From the NCBI GenBank assembly GCA_905182015.1, contig CAJIZT010000006.1:186001-250000 (forward strand): a stretch of 64,000 nt of DNA, given 5' to 3'. The notes beneath the pieces are model-generated. The model was not told the DNA's origin. It searched no databases and saw only the letters and a list, made by a program, of their open reading frames with translations. Shown here in pieces: positions 9,407 through 20,575 of this stretch (positions within the stretch are counted from its first letter, which is position 1; every line of letters begins with the position of its first letter). This DNA is from an alpha proteobacterium MED-G09. Its GTDB lineage: Bacteria > Pseudomonadota > Alphaproteobacteria > MED-G09. Both the position numbers and the translations under genes were made by a program.

Positions 9407-9931
9407 TTAATTAACCGAGTAAATTATATCTTTCTTTTCTTTAGAGAAAACTTTAAATCCGTATTGTTTATAAAATGGCAATGCTCTTGAGTGATCTAAC
9501 GAATTTGTTTGTAAAACAATTTTTTTTATTCCTAACTCATGTGCTCTAGAAATTACAGCATCCATAAGCTTTACACCTAATCCTTTTCCTATGAAATTTT
9601 CAATTAAACCAAAATGAACGATTCTCAATTCCCCATTCCTTATATAATCCTTTCTGTAATCAATTTCAAAAAATCCTATGCTTTGATTATTGTTTTTCAT
9701 TAAATGAATCTCAACCTGACTGTCTAAAATTATTTCTTCTAATTTTTTATTATCCATCTGTATTCTTCCAAGCCATTTGTATTTAACTCCTACCTCTTTA
9801 TAGAGATCTTTATATTCATTCAATTGAATCATTTTATGATGTAAAATTTTAAAATAATTATCGCATTTGGAAATTTTTTTTATTTCCCCTTTGTATACAA
9901 GCCAAATAATATTTATTGATTGTGTTTTCAT
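9407..9931 (-). CDS. GNAT family N-acetyltransferase
   Basis: FIGKGLGVKLMDAVISRAHELGIKKIVLQTNSLDHSRALPFYKQYGF. Confidence 0.85.
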   Translation of the reverse strand: MKTQSINIIWLVYKGEIKKISKCDNYFKILHHKMIQLNEYKDLYKEVGVKYKWLGRIQMDNKKLEEIILDSQVEIHLMKNNNQSIGFFEIDYRKDYIRNGELRIVHFGLIENFIGKGLGVKLMDAVISRAHELGIKKIVLQTNSLDHSRALPFYKQYGFKVFSKEKKDIIYSVN

Positions 9932-10013
9932 AATATTAGTTAGTGTGATTTAAGTTTAATATATAACATTTATTATCTTTTTAAATCATTATACGAAAAA
10001 TGGAGAATTCTTT

Positions 10014-10385
10014 TTGACTTTTATTTATGTAGGCTTAGGGGGTTTTATTGGAGCGGTGGGCCGTCATACAATTAATTTATTTTTTCTTAATTTTTTTGGC
10101 CTTTCTGCGCCTTTTTCAACTATGTTTGTAAATGTTTTAGGCTCTTTTGCGATGGGAGGCTTATTTTATTTTACATCAAATAATGTCTCGGATTTTTATA
10201 AGTTATTCTTTATGACTGGTATTTTAGGTGGTTTTACTACTTTTTCTGCATTCTCACTTGATTCAATTCAAATGCTTTTTAATAAAGATTTTTTAAATTT
10301 TATAATTTATATTTCTATTTCAGTTTCACTATCAGTGTTTTTTCTATACCTAGGGTTTTCTTTCGCAAGGTCATTTAGCCTATGA
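10014..10385 (+). CDS. crcB: Fluoride channel CrcB/FluC
   Basis: GGFIGAVGRH...NVLGSFAMG...GILGGFTTFSAFSLD; TTG start. Confidence 0.95.
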   Translation: MTFIYVGLGGFIGAVGRHTINLFFLNFFGLSAPFSTMFVNVLGSFAMGGLFYFTSNNVSDFYKLFFMTGILGGFTTFSAFSLDSIQMLFNKDFLNFIIYISISVSLSVFFLYLGFSFARSFSL

Positions 10386-11314
10386 AGAGCTTTAATGATT
10401 ATACTGTAGAGGAAGAGTTTTCAGACACTAGGTTTGACCGTTGGGTCGACCATTTTTTTTCTAAAATTTCGCATAATAATTTAGAGAAGTTATTGAGAAA
10501 GGGTGTTATTAGAGTAAACGGTGTAAAGGTTAAATCAAGCTTTAGATTAAGCGAAGGGGACACCATTAATATTTTGTCTTCTTTAGGGAATCTATCAAGT
10601 AATTCAAATGCAGAAGATTTGATACCTGGATCAGAGGAATTTATTAAGAAGATAACAATTCATCAAAATAATGAAGTTTTGATTTTAAACAAACCTTTTG
10701 GTTTGGCAGTTCAGGGTGGAACAGGAATTAAAAAGCATATTGACGGTTATCTGAGGTCAGCTTTTTTTGATTCAAATATAACACCAAGGTTGGTTCATAG
10801 ATTAGACAAGGAGACAACCGGCTTACTTGTTGTTGCATTAACACGAAAAACAGCTATTTATTTAGCGAATCTATTTCAAAAGAGAAAAGTTAATAAAACG
10901 TATTGGGCGATTACAGATGGTCATCCAAGTCATGATAATGGTGAGATTGATCATGATGTAAGTGTTGGGGATAAAAAAAATCAATTAAATTCTTTAACAA
11001 AATATAGTAAAATACTAAGTTTGACGGATAAATTATGTTGGCTATCTTTTAGGCCTGTTACAGGAAGAACACATCAAATTCGTCAACATGCATCAATTTC
11101 AGGCTTTCCAATTGTAGGGGATAATAAATATGGAACCCACTCTAAAGAAAGCTTATTATTTAAAAAACTACACCTTCATAGTCAAAGTGTTGACTTTATG
11201 GGTGTTAATGGAGACATATTAAAGTTTGAAGCTCCTTTACCTAAGCATATGGTTGAAACATGGGCTAAATATGATTTGCCGCTAAATCCAGGTAGTGAGG
11301 TTTTTAAAAGTTAA
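10382..11314 (+). CDS. rluC: RluA-family 23S rRNA pseudouridine synthase (RluC-like)
   Basis: S4-like N-terminus; LVHRLDKETTGLLV; GRTHQIRQH. Confidence 0.88.
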   Translation: MKSFNDYTVEEEFSDTRFDRWVDHFFSKISHNNLEKLLRKGVIRVNGVKVKSSFRLSEGDTINILSSLGNLSSNSNAEDLIPGSEEFIKKITIHQNNEVLILNKPFGLAVQGGTGIKKHIDGYLRSAFFDSNITPRLVHRLDKETTGLLVVALTRKTAIYLANLFQKRKVNKTYWAITDGHPSHDNGEIDHDVSVGDKKNQLNSLTKYSKILSLTDKLCWLSFRPVTGRTHQIRQHASISGFPIVGDNKYGTHSKESLLFKKLHLHSQSVDFMGVNGDILKFEAPLPKHMVETWAKYDLPLNPGSEVFKS

Positions 11315-11330
11315 GGTTCAGTGAGGTTTT

Positions 11331-12863
11331 ATGGATGATATAATTAAAGAGCTTGAAAGCAGAAGAGCTAATGCAAAGCTTGGCGGCGGTCAGAAAAGAA
11401 TTGACTCACAGCATTCAAAAGGAAAATTAACTGCGAGGGAGAGAATCCAGCTACTCTTGGACGAAGGATCGTTTGAGGAATATGATATGTTTGTTCAGCA
11501 TGATTCTCATGAGTTTGGTATGCAGGATCAAAAAATTCCTGGCGACGGTGTTGTGATTGGGTCGGGATTGATAAATAATCGAACCGTCTTTGTTTACGTT
11601 AAGGATTTTACTGTTTTTGGAGGCTCACTATCATTAGCACATTCTAAAAAAATAAATAAAATTCAAGATATGGCCTTAAAAAATAATGCTCCTTTGATCG
11701 GAGTTTTAGATGCTGGTGGAGCGCGAATACAAGAGGGTATTGATTCTTTGGGGGGCTATGCAGAAGTTTTTCAAAGAAATGTTCTTGCATCTGGCGTGAT
11801 ACCTCAAATTTCAATCATAATGGGTCCTTGCGCTGGAGGTGATGTTTATTCCCCAGCACTAACTGATTTCGTGTTTATGGTTAGGGATACTTCTTACATG
11901 TTTGTGACAGGACCCGATGTTGTTAAAACAGTAACAAATGAAGAAGTCACAGCTGAGCAGTTGGGCGGCGCCGAAGTGCATACAACTATTTCTTCTGTTG
12001 CAGATGGTGCCTATGATAATGACTTGGAGATGATGGAGCAAATGAGGGAGTTAATAAGTTTTTTACCTTCTAGCAATGTAGACCAGCCTCCTATTAAATT
12101 AAGCTTCGATCCAATTAATCGAGTAGAGGAAAGTCTCGATACGCTTGTTCCTGATAATTCTAATTCCCCTTATGATATTAAGGAGTTAATTTTAAAGGTT
12201 GTCGATGAGGGTAATTTTTTTGAAATACAAGAAAAGTTTGCTCCAAATATTGTTACTGGTTTTGCAAGGTTTGATGGATATACAGCTGGAATAGTTGGAA
12301 ATCAACCCCTTCATCTGGCCGGTGTTTTGGATTCAGATGCAAGCAGAAAAGCCGCTAGATTTGTTAGATTCTGTGATGCATTTTCTATACCTTTAGTTAC
12401 ATTGGTTGACGTCCCAGGTTTTTTACCAGGTACAGATCAAGAGTATGGAGGTCTAATTAAGAATGGGGCCAAGCTTTTATATGCTTACGCTGAAGCAACG
12501 GTTCCAAAGGTCACAATTATCACGCGTAAAGCCTATGGCGGAGCTTACTGTGTTATGGCGCCCAAGCATTTAAGAGGCGATATTAACTACGCTTGGCCAA
12601 GTGCTGAAATTGCTGTTATGGGAGCTAAAGGCGCAGTGGAGATTATATATAGAAACGATATTGGCGATGAAACTAAAATCAAAAAATATACAGAGGCTTA
12701 TGAGGATAGATTCTTGAATCCTTTTGTGGCTGCAGAAAGAGGTTATGTGGATGATGTTGTTATGCCTCGTAATTCTAGATCAAGAATCGGTAAAGCCCTT
12801 AAGATGCTTAGAAATAAAAAACTTTCAAACCCATGGAAAAAACACGATAACCTACCTTTATGA
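11331..12863 (+). CDS. pccB: Propionyl-CoA carboxylase beta subunit
   Basis: [23 protein letters not shown]; carboxyltransferase motifs; followed by biotin carboxylase subunit. Confidence 0.95.
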   Translation: MDDIIKELESRRANAKLGGGQKRIDSQHSKGKLTARERIQLLLDEGSFEEYDMFVQHDSHEFGMQDQKIPGDGVVIGSGLINNRTVFVYVKDFTVFGGSLSLAHSKKINKIQDMALKNNAPLIGVLDAGGARIQEGIDSLGGYAEVFQRNVLASGVIPQISIIMGPCAGGDVYSPALTDFVFMVRDTSYMFVTGPDVVKTVTNEEVTAEQLGGAEVHTTISSVADGAYDNDLEMMEQMRELISFLPSSNVDQPPIKLSFDPINRVEESLDTLVPDNSNSPYDIKELILKVVDEGNFFEIQEKFAPNIVTGFARFDGYTAGIVGNQPLHLAGVLDSDASRKAARFVRFCDAFSIPLVTLVDVPGFLPGTDQEYGGLIKNGAKLLYAYAEATVPKVTIITRKAYGGAYCVMAPKHLRGDINYAWPSAEIAVMGAKGAVEIIYRNDIGDETKIKKYTEAYEDRFLNPFVAAERGYVDDVVMPRNSRSRIGKALKMLRNKKLSNPWKKHDNLPL

Positions 12864-12870
12864 GAAGTAA

Positions 12871-14838
12871 ATGTTTAAAAAGATTTTAATTGCAAATCGA
12901 GGCGAGATAGCCTGTAGAATTATATCTACATGTAAGAAATTATCAATCCCAACTGTAGCGGTTTATTCAGATGCTGATAAGCGATCTCTTCATGTTAGTT
13001 TAGCTGATGAGTCAGTTAATATCGGACCCGCTCCATCAATTGATTCATATCTATCAATCGATAAGATAATCGATGCTTGTAAACAAGTAGGAGCTGATGC
13101 AGTTCATCCCGGCTATGGTTTTTTATCCGAGAATCATATTTTTATGAATCGACTTGAAAAAGAAGATATTACATTCATTGGCCCCTCAGAAGAACCAATA
13201 AGAGTAATGGGAGACAAGATAGAATCTAAGATTTTTGCTATTGATGCTGGAGTAAATACTGTTCCAGGGCATCAAGGGGTTGTCAAAAGTGTTGAAGATG
13301 CTCTCCTTATAGCAAAGAAAGTTGGTTTCCCTGTTATGATTAAGGCCTCTGCGGGAGGAGGCGGGAAAGGTATGAGAATTGCCAATGATGAAAATGATGT
13401 CCCTGACGCCTTTACCTCTTCCATTAATGAGGCAAAATCAAGTTTTGGTGATGATAGGATATTTATTGAAAAATTTATAACGAAACCAAGGCATATTGAA
13501 ATACAAATTCTCGCAGATAGTCATGGAAATGTAGTACATTTAGGTGAGCGCGAATGCTCAATCCAGAGAAGAAATCAAAAGATAATTGAAGAATCACCAA
13601 GTCCTTTTGTTGACGACCGCTTAAGAGGTAAAATGGGCGAACAAGCTGTTCTACTAGCAAAAAAAGTTGGCTACACAAGCGCTGGCACTGTTGAATTCAT
13701 TGTTGACGAAAAAAGAAATTTTTATTTTCTTGAGATGAATACTAGACTCCAAGTAGAGCATCCTGTTACGGAATTAGTTACGGGTTTTGATCTGGTTGAA
13801 GAGATGATCAAAATTGCAGCAGGTGAAAAACTTAATGTTACTCAAGACGATATCAAATTTAAAGGCTGGGCAATTGAATCAAGAATCTATGCTGAAGATC
13901 CTGAGAGAAATTTTATGCCTTCCACGGGAAGATTAATAAGATACAAACCACCTAAGGGTATGAGTAATATTAGAAATGATACTGGGGTTTATGAAGGTGG
14001 TGAAATTTCAATGTTCTACGACCCAATGATATCTAAACTATGTTCTTACGCAGATACAAGGTTAGAGGCATGTAGGCTTATGCAGAATGCATTAAATAAC
14101 TTCGAAATTTCTGGTATTAAAAATAACCTTAATCTTCTGGCATCTATAGTTAAGAGTAAGAAGTTTTTAGATGGTGATATAAATACTGGATTTATCGCCG
14201 AGGAATATCCGAATGGATTTTCTTCAGAAATTAAGAGTAGGGAGGATTCATTAATGTTTTCTCTAGTTGCCATTTTTGCCGATATAAAAAATAATAATAG
14301 CAACAACAATAACAACCTTAAGCTTAATGAGAGATCTTTAGTAGCCTCTGTAGGTAATAATATTTTTGAATTCAAGGTTTATAATGCAATAAAAAATACA
14401 ATTATTGAGCATGACGGGAGAGTTATTTCCCTGGAGTCAGACTGGAACCCTGGAGACAGGTCAATAAAAATAAAAATTGATGAAGATATTGTCACTCTTC
14501 AGATTCAATCAGGCGTTAAGGGTTATAAAGTAAGTGGATTTGGGCTTTCTGGAACTGTTAAAATAAGAAGTGAAATTGCCCAAGAGCTCTCTGCTTATAT
14601 GATAAAGAAAGTTGTCACAAAAAATACAAAAATTATTAAATGTCCAATGCCTGGCCTAGTTATTTCTATTGATATAGAGCAAGGCCAAATTATAGAAGAT
14701 GGCGATAAGCTCTGCACAATTGAGGCAATGAAGATGGAAAACATAATTAGATCAGAGGTTGCTGGGGTAATTAAAAAAATACACTGCAAAGAGGGCGAGA
14801 GTTTATCAACAGATCAAATTATGATTGAATTTGAGTAA
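12871..14838 (+). CDS. pccA: Propionyl-CoA carboxylase alpha subunit (biotin carboxylase / biotin carrier)
   Basis: KILIANRGEIACRI; ASAGGGGKGMRI; C-terminal EAMKMEN biotinylation site. Confidence 0.95.
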   Translation: MFKKILIANRGEIACRIISTCKKLSIPTVAVYSDADKRSLHVSLADESVNIGPAPSIDSYLSIDKIIDACKQVGADAVHPGYGFLSENHIFMNRLEKEDITFIGPSEEPIRVMGDKIESKIFAIDAGVNTVPGHQGVVKSVEDALLIAKKVGFPVMIKASAGGGGKGMRIANDENDVPDAFTSSINEAKSSFGDDRIFIEKFITKPRHIEIQILADSHGNVVHLGERECSIQRRNQKIIEESPSPFVDDRLRGKMGEQAVLLAKKVGYTSAGTVEFIVDEKRNFYFLEMNTRLQVEHPVTELVTGFDLVEEMIKIAAGEKLNVTQDDIKFKGWAIESRIYAEDPERNFMPSTGRLIRYKPPKGMSNIRNDTGVYEGGEISMFYDPMISKLCSYADTRLEACRLMQNALNNFEISGIKNNLNLLASIVKSKKFLDGDINTGFIAEEYPNGFSSEIKSREDSLMFSLVAIFADIKNNNSNNNNNLKLNERSLVASVGNNIFEFKVYNAIKNTIIEHDGRVISLESDWNPGDRSIKIKIDEDIVTLQIQSGVKGYKVSGFGLSGTVKIRSEIAQELSAYMIKKVVTKNTKIIKCPMPGLVISIDIEQGQIIEDGDKLCTIEAMKMENIIRSEVAGVIKKIHCKEGESLSTDQIMIEFE

Positions 14839-15496
14839 TACTTGTATTTAGATGAAAGTTACTTTTAAAATTTTTTAAAAGAATTTTATCTATATCTTTT
14901 GTTGATAGGGTTACCCCTAACTTTTTTAAACTTGTTGTTCCTTTGTCTTTGTTTCCACAAGATACAATACCTTTAAAGTGCTTAAGATTTGGACTGATGT
15001 TTAGGCTTACCCCGTGAAATGTTATTCCTTTTCTAACCCTCAATCCAATTGATGCTATTTTTTCTTCACTATAGCTTGTCTTGTTATTGTTTACCCAAAC
15101 ACCAACATTTTCCTTTATTAAGAAAGAATCAATCCCCAGATCTTTTAATGTATCTGTAATCCACTTTTCTAGAGTGGAAACAAATGTTCTTATATCGTAA
15201 CCTCTCTCTCTAATGTTTAACATTACGTAAACAATCCTTTGCCCTGGTCCGTGATATGTGTATTCCCCACCCCTAGAGGCATTAAAGACGGGAAAAGTAT
15301 CTTTCTTTAGAAGGTCTGAATCATTAGCACTTGTACCAGCAGTATAAATAGGTGGGTGCTCTAAAAACCAAATTAGTTCAGGTTTCTTTTTAGAGCTAAT
15401 ACTTTCAACTCTTTCTTCCATTAAAAAAATTGCGTCCTGATAGCTAACTAACTCATTTGATATTGCGTACTCTATTTCTTTTATTTTCATGACCAT
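14819..15496 (-). CDS. lipB: Octanoyltransferase
   Basis: RGGEYTYHGPGQRIVYVML; GVWVNNNKTSYSEEKIASIGLRVRKGITFHGVSLN. Confidence 0.95.
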   Translation of the reverse strand: MVMKIKEIEYAISNELVSYQDAIFLMEERVESISSKKKPELIWFLEHPPIYTAGTSANDSDLLKKDTFPVFNASRGGEYTYHGPGQRIVYVMLNIRERGYDIRTFVSTLEKWITDTLKDLGIDSFLIKENVGVWVNNNKTSYSEEKIASIGLRVRKGITFHGVSLNISPNLKHFKGIVSCGNKDKGTTSLKKLGVTLSTKDIDKILLKNFKSNFHLNTSITQIQS

Positions 15497-15592
15497 CTAT
15501 TTATTTTAAGATATATGTTTTAAAGTAAGATTCAATTTTTGTTAAATAATATATTAATTCTTTATGTATTAAATATATTGTGAATTTAAAAT

Positions 15593-15679
15593 GCGGCCGT
15601 GGCGGAACTGGTAGACGCGCAGCGTTGAGGTCGCTGTGGGGTAAAACCCGTGGAAGTTCGAGTCTTCTCGGCCGCACCA
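15593..15679 (+). tRNA. tRNA-Leu(GAG)
   Basis: GCGGCCG/CGGCCGC acceptor stem, anticodon stem-loop CAGCG-TTGAGGT-CGCTG, T-loop GTTCGAGTC, encoded CCA. Confidence 0.95.
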
Positions 15680-15703
15680 TTAAATTTAATGTAAGAGATT
15701 CTT

Positions 15704-17080
15704 ATGAACGAAATTAAAGTTAATAATCAGAATAAATTATTCACTCCTTTTGACCCATCTTTGATCTCTCAAATCATGGATGCTCTCGACACCTCTGATA
15801 GCGCCAAGACAGTCTCACTTATGAAGGATCTATCAGCTGTAGATATTGCTGATATAATTAATCTTATACCAAGGTCAGAGGTAAAGAATTTTATTCATTT
15901 TATTGAAAATGATTTTAATCCAGAAATACTATCCGAGCTTGAAGAAACCCTTCGAGAGGAGGTTATTAATTTACTTGGCCATTCATATGTTGCTGAAGTC
16001 TTACAGAAGCTTGAAACAGATGATGCTATTCATGTAATAGAGGACCTTGAGGAGGACGATAAGAATTTAATTCTTGATAAAATTCCTAAGACAGAAAGAG
16101 ACGAGTTGCAGATATCATTAAATTATCCCGAGGATAGTGCCGGGCGTTTAATGTCATTAGATTTTGTTGCTTTAAAACCAAATATGAATGTTGGTGATGC
16201 CATAGATTTCTTAAGAACTGGTGACGATTTACCGATAGAATTTTATGAAGTTTATTTGGTTGATTTATCGTTTAAGCCTGTTGCAGCCATATCTCTATCA
16301 AATATTATTAGATCGCCCCGCGATATAGTGCTGGATGGCCTTCAGTCTCATGAGCTCGTTACTATTTCAGGTGAAATGGATAGAGAGTTAGTCGCATATC
16401 AATTTGAAAGGTTTGACTTGGTCTCCGCTCCCGTCATTAATAAGAAAGGTTGTTTGATCGGTGTTATCACTGCAGATGATGTAGTTGAAGTTTTAAAAGA
16501 TGAGGCGGGGGAGGATATTAAGCTTCTTGGTGGAGTTGGTGATGAGGATATAACCGATAATATTATTCAAGCGTCCAGAGGCCGTTTTTCTTGGCTTTTT
16601 GTTAATCTTATTACGGCGATTCTTGCATCAATGGTGATAGGTATTTTTGATGGAACAATAGAAGAAATGGTTGCTTTAGCTGTCCTGATGCCGATTGTCG
16701 CATCTATGGGAGGAAATGCAGGTACTCAAACATTAACAATTGCAGTCCGCTCATTGTCGACGAGAGACCTTATACCCTTAAATTATAAACGAATTATTAA
16801 TCGAGAAATTTTTGTAAGTTTCTTAAATGGAATTTTCTTTGCCATAATTTTAGGGACTCTAAGTGCGCTATGGTTTGGAAATATTCCGCTGGGAGTAGTT
16901 TTAGCTTTTGCAATGGTTTTAAATATGGTTGTTGCTGGATTTTCTGGTATTATAATTCCTTTAATTTTAAATAAAATAGGTGTTGATCCGGCGGTGGCAT
17001 CTAGTGTGTTTGTTACAACTGTAACAGATGTTGTTGGGTTTTTTTCATTTCTAGGCCTTGCCGCAATATTTTTGGTGTAA
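15704..17080 (+). CDS. mgtE: Magnesium transporter MgtE
   Basis: N-domain, CBS domains (YPEDSAGRLM), LMPIVASMGGNAGTQTLTIAVR TM core. Confidence 0.96.
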   Translation: MNEIKVNNQNKLFTPFDPSLISQIMDALDTSDSAKTVSLMKDLSAVDIADIINLIPRSEVKNFIHFIENDFNPEILSELEETLREEVINLLGHSYVAEVLQKLETDDAIHVIEDLEEDDKNLILDKIPKTERDELQISLNYPEDSAGRLMSLDFVALKPNMNVGDAIDFLRTGDDLPIEFYEVYLVDLSFKPVAAISLSNIIRSPRDIVLDGLQSHELVTISGEMDRELVAYQFERFDLVSAPVINKKGCLIGVITADDVVEVLKDEAGEDIKLLGGVGDEDITDNIIQASRGRFSWLFVNLITAILASMVIGIFDGTIEEMVALAVLMPIVASMGGNAGTQTLTIAVRSLSTRDLIPLNYKRIINREIFVSFLNGIFFAIILGTLSALWFGNIPLGVVLAFAMVLNMVVAGFSGIIIPLILNKIGVDPAVASSVFVTTVTDVVGFFSFLGLAAIFLV

Positions 17081-17081
17081 A

Positions 17082-17501
17082 TTGACATTAAATATTAAAA
17101 AATTATGTGTTGGCGCGGATTCTTTATCCGATCTTTATTACCGTCAAAAGCAAATAAGAGATAACCTTAGGTCCACTGTTCATATTACTAGAATGTTTCC
17201 TAAGAGATTTGAGGAGGTGCTTCAGGGTGGATCACTATACTGGGTTATAAAAAGTAAGCTTTGCGTTAGACAGGAAATTTTAAATATTGAAAGGTTTATT
17301 GACAGCAATGGCGTTAAGAGATGTAAAATTGAATTAAACGAAAGTTTAATGTTAACCGTTCCCCACAAGGAGAGACCTTTTCAAGGATGGCGTTATTTAG
17401 AAACAAAAGATTCCCCTCAGGATACTAGGATTTTTGATATAATTGATGATAATAGTGATCAAGAAATGGTTTCTGATTTGCATAACCTAGGGTTGGTTTA
17501 G
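17082..17501 (+). CDS. DUF1489 family protein
   Basis: LNIKKLCVGADSLSDL...HITRMFPKRFEEVLQGGSLYWVIK...RPFQGWRYL; TTG start at 17082 chosen over 17058. Confidence 0.8.
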   Translation: MTLNIKKLCVGADSLSDLYYRQKQIRDNLRSTVHITRMFPKRFEEVLQGGSLYWVIKSKLCVRQEILNIERFIDSNGVKRCKIELNESLMLTVPHKERPFQGWRYLETKDSPQDTRIFDIIDDNSDQEMVSDLHNLGLV

Positions 17502-17963
17502 TTGGCGGTATTTCTTTTAGGGGTAATATTTTTAATTTTTTTAATTTCCTTTTTTAATTGGATTTTATCATCTAATAAAAAAATTTTTAAAGAAAAGGTT
17601 AGATTGGTAATTATATTTGTATCGCTTGTATTGGCTTTGATATTTTTAATATTTGGACTTTATTATTTTTCAACTTTTTTTATCTCTCTTGCTATTTGGT
17701 TTTTCAAAAGAAAGCTTTTTTTTGATTTTTTATTAGGCATCTTAAAGAGAAAAAAAGACCCGTCTATGCATGCCTTAGAGGCATATGAATTACTTGGAGT
17801 TGATAAATATGCCTCTAATTCGGATATAATTAAGAAACATAAGGAATTGATATCAAGACTGCATCCTGATAAAGGTGGTTCCTCTTACTTAAGTTCAAGA
17901 ATTAATGAAGCCAGAGATACCATAATGAAAGAAAGAGAAAATGGAGGTGAAAAAAGTGACTAA
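17502..17963 (+). CDS. Membrane-anchored J-domain protein (Tim14/DnaJ-like)
   Basis: Hydrophobic N-terminus; [33 protein letters not shown] with HPD motif. Confidence 0.85.
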   Translation: MAVFLLGVIFLIFLISFFNWILSSNKKIFKEKVRLVIIFVSLVLALIFLIFGLYYFSTFFISLAIWFFKRKLFFDFLLGILKRKKDPSMHALEAYELLGVDKYASNSDIIKKHKELISRLHPDKGGSSYLSSRINEARDTIMKERENGGEKSD

Positions 17964-18276
17964 AAATGATAAATTTAACGACAGTGATTCATCTCTAAAA
18001 ACTCAAATTAAAAATAAAGTAAAAAAACCCTCTTTGTATAAAGTTCTTATTCTAAATGATGACTATACTCCGATGGAATTTGTTATTTACCTTTTAAAAA
18101 ATTTTTTTAACAAAAGTAATGAAGAGGCAACAAAAGTAATGCTTCATGTTCATCAAAATGGTATAGGTGTTTGTGGAGTTTTTTCTTATGAAATCGCTGA
18201 AACAAAAGTTATTCAAGTTCTCGATACTTCAAGAAAAAATAATCACCCTTTGCAATGTACGATGGAGAAAGCATAA
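17941..18276 (+). CDS. clpS: ATP-dependent Clp protease adaptor ClpS
   Basis: [20 protein letters not shown]...[23 protein letters not shown]; directly before clpA. Confidence 0.96.
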   Translation: MEVKKVTKNDKFNDSDSSLKTQIKNKVKKPSLYKVLILNDDYTPMEFVIYLLKNFFNKSNEEATKVMLHVHQNGIGVCGVFSYEIAETKVIQVLDTSRKNNHPLQCTMEKA

Positions 18277-20571
18277 ATGACTTCATTTTCAATAACTTTA
18301 GAAGAAAGTTTACAAAGGTCAATTGACTTTGCAGCTCAAAATAAACACGAGCATGTAACAATTGAACATCTTTTGATCTCACTACTAGACGATAAAGATG
18401 CTTATAAGGTTTTAATTGCATCTAGCGTCGATGTGAATTTGCTTAAAAGTGAGTTAACTGATTTTATTAATAAACAAGATTATTTAATTGTAGATAATGA
18501 TGGTGTTCCTGAGCCAACAGCAGGCTATAGAACTGTGGTAACAAGAGCGGCTATCCATGTTCAACAATCAGGTGGTCAAGAAGTAGATGGTGGAAATGTT
18601 ATAGTTGCAATATTTTCTCAACAAGAGAGCTACTCAGTGTATTTGTTGGAAAAACAAGACATGACTAGGTATGACGCAGTTCAATTTTTAGCCCACGGAA
18701 TAAAAAAAAATCAGACCTTCGGAGATATTCAGTCAGATAGTGAAGAAGGAGAGTATGATGATGAGGATTCCCCCTTATCAAAAGATAGCGCCTTAGATTC
18801 ATTTTGTGAAAACCTCAATGAGAAAGCAAAAAATCAATTAATCGATCCTTTGATAGGAAGGGCTAGCGAGGTTAATAGATTAATCCAAATACTCAGCAGA
18901 AGAAGAAAAAACAATCCTTTGTTGGTTGGTGACCCGGGTGTTGGGAAAACCGCTATAGCGGAAGGGTTAGCCTTTAGAATTGTTGAAAATGATGTGCCGG
19001 ATATCATAAGCAAAACTGTTATATTTTCTTTAGATATGGGTTCGATCTTGGCTGGCACTAGATATCGTGGTGATTTCGAGGAGAGAATCAAGGCTGTTTT
19101 AAAGGAAATTGAGGACTCGGAGGACGCAGTTCTCTTTATTGATGAAATTCATACTGTTATCGGGGCTGGAGCAACTTCTGGTGGCTCAATGGATGCATCA
19201 AACCTTCTAAAGCCTTCACTTCAAGGTCAGAAGTTGAGATGTATAGGCTCAACTACCTACAAAGAATACAGGCAGTTTTTTGATAAGGATCGAGCTTTAT
19301 CTAGAAGGTTTCAAAAAATTGATGTTGAAGAGCCTAGTATCCCTGATACGATCAAAATATTAATGGGCCTTAAATCAAGATTTGAATCATTTCATGGACT
19401 TAAATATTCAAATGAAGCGATAAAAACAGCTGTAGAGCTTTCCTCTAGATACATGAGCGACAGAAAGCTTCCAGATAAGGCAATTGATGTTATTGATGAA
19501 ACTGGTGCCTCTCAAAAGCTTAGGCCGGAATCCAAAAGAAAGAAAACTATAACTCAAAAAGATATTGAGCAAACAATTGCTACTATGGCAAGGATTCCTT
19601 CAAAACATATTACTAGAGATGACAGTGAAAAATTAAAAGATTTAGATAAATCCTTAAAAAGATTTATATTTGGTCAAGATAAAGCGATAGAGGAGATTGT
19701 TGCTTCCATTAGATTATCGCGCGCAGGTCTTAGGGATCTACAAAAACCAATTGGCTCTTACCTCTTTACTGGACCGACTGGCGTTGGCAAGACTGAGTTA
19801 GTTCGGCAACTTTCATCTGTTATGAGTGTCGAGCTTCTGAGGTTTGATATGTCTGAATATATGGAGCGTCACACTGTATCGCGCCTTATTGGAGCCCCTC
19901 CTGGCTATGTTGGCTTCGATCAGGGTGGTTTGTTAACTGACGGTGTAGATCAAAATCCTTACAGTATAGTTTTGTTGGATGAAATAGAAAAAGCTCATCC
20001 AGATATATTTAATATTTTACTCCAGGTTATGGACCATGGAACGCTAACAGATCAAAATGGTAGAAAGGTTGATTTCCGTAATACCATTATAATTTTAACA
20101 ACTAATGCTGGAGCTTCAGATTTAGCTAAACCAGCCCTAGGCTTCAACAGAAGCGAAAGAGCAGGGGATGATACTGAAGCGATTGAAAAATTATTTAATC
20201 CTGAGTTTAGAAATAGATTAGATTCAATAATCTCCTTTAACACTCTACCTGGCAAGGTTATTAGCAAAGTTGTAGAGAAGTTTATACTTGAGCTTGAATC
20301 CCAGTTAGACAACAAGAATGTTTTTATTAATATATCTAATGAAGCAGCTCACTGGCTTGGAGAAAAGGGTTATGATCACAATATGGGTGCAAGACCTTTG
20401 GCTAGATTGATACAAGAAAAAGTTAAGAAACCAATTGCTGAAGAAATTTTATACGGTGTTCTTGAAAAGGGCGGAACTGTAAACGTTTCCTTAAAGAAAG
20501 CAGAATTAAATTTTTCTTATAAACCATTGAAAAATATGAAGAAAAATAAAAAAGAATTAATAAAAAGTTAG
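18277..20571 (+). CDS. clpA: ATP-dependent Clp protease ATP-binding subunit ClpA
   Basis: Two AAA+ modules (GDPGVGKTAIAEGLA; GPTGVGKTELVRQL), N domain; 764 aa. Confidence 0.97.
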   Translation: MTSFSITLEESLQRSIDFAAQNKHEHVTIEHLLISLLDDKDAYKVLIASSVDVNLLKSELTDFINKQDYLIVDNDGVPEPTAGYRTVVTRAAIHVQQSGGQEVDGGNVIVAIFSQQESYSVYLLEKQDMTRYDAVQFLAHGIKKNQTFGDIQSDSEEGEYDDEDSPLSKDSALDSFCENLNEKAKNQLIDPLIGRASEVNRLIQILSRRRKNNPLLVGDPGVGKTAIAEGLAFRIVENDVPDIISKTVIFSLDMGSILAGTRYRGDFEERIKAVLKEIEDSEDAVLFIDEIHTVIGAGATSGGSMDASNLLKPSLQGQKLRCIGSTTYKEYRQFFDKDRALSRRFQKIDVEEPSIPDTIKILMGLKSRFESFHGLKYSNEAIKTAVELSSRYMSDRKLPDKAIDVIDETGASQKLRPESKRKKTITQKDIEQTIATMARIPSKHITRDDSEKLKDLDKSLKRFIFGQDKAIEEIVASIRLSRAGLRDLQKPIGSYLFTGPTGVGKTELVRQLSSVMSVELLRFDMSEYMERHTVSRLIGAPPGYVGFDQGGLLTDGVDQNPYSIVLLDEIEKAHPDIFNILLQVMDHGTLTDQNGRKVDFRNTIIILTTNAGASDLAKPALGFNRSERAGDDTEAIEKLFNPEFRNRLDSIISFNTLPGKVISKVVEKFILELESQLDNKNVFINISNEAAHWLGEKGYDHNMGARPLARLIQEKVKKPIAEEILYGVLEKGGTVNVSLKKAELNFSYKPLKNMKKNKKELIKS

Positions 20572-20575
20572 CTAA

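Noticed and set aside
9932-10013. Possible fluoride (crcB) riboswitch upstream of crcB
   Set aside because: The 82-bp leader is AT-rich and I could not see the conserved riboswitch core or pseudoknot; no support beyond gene context.
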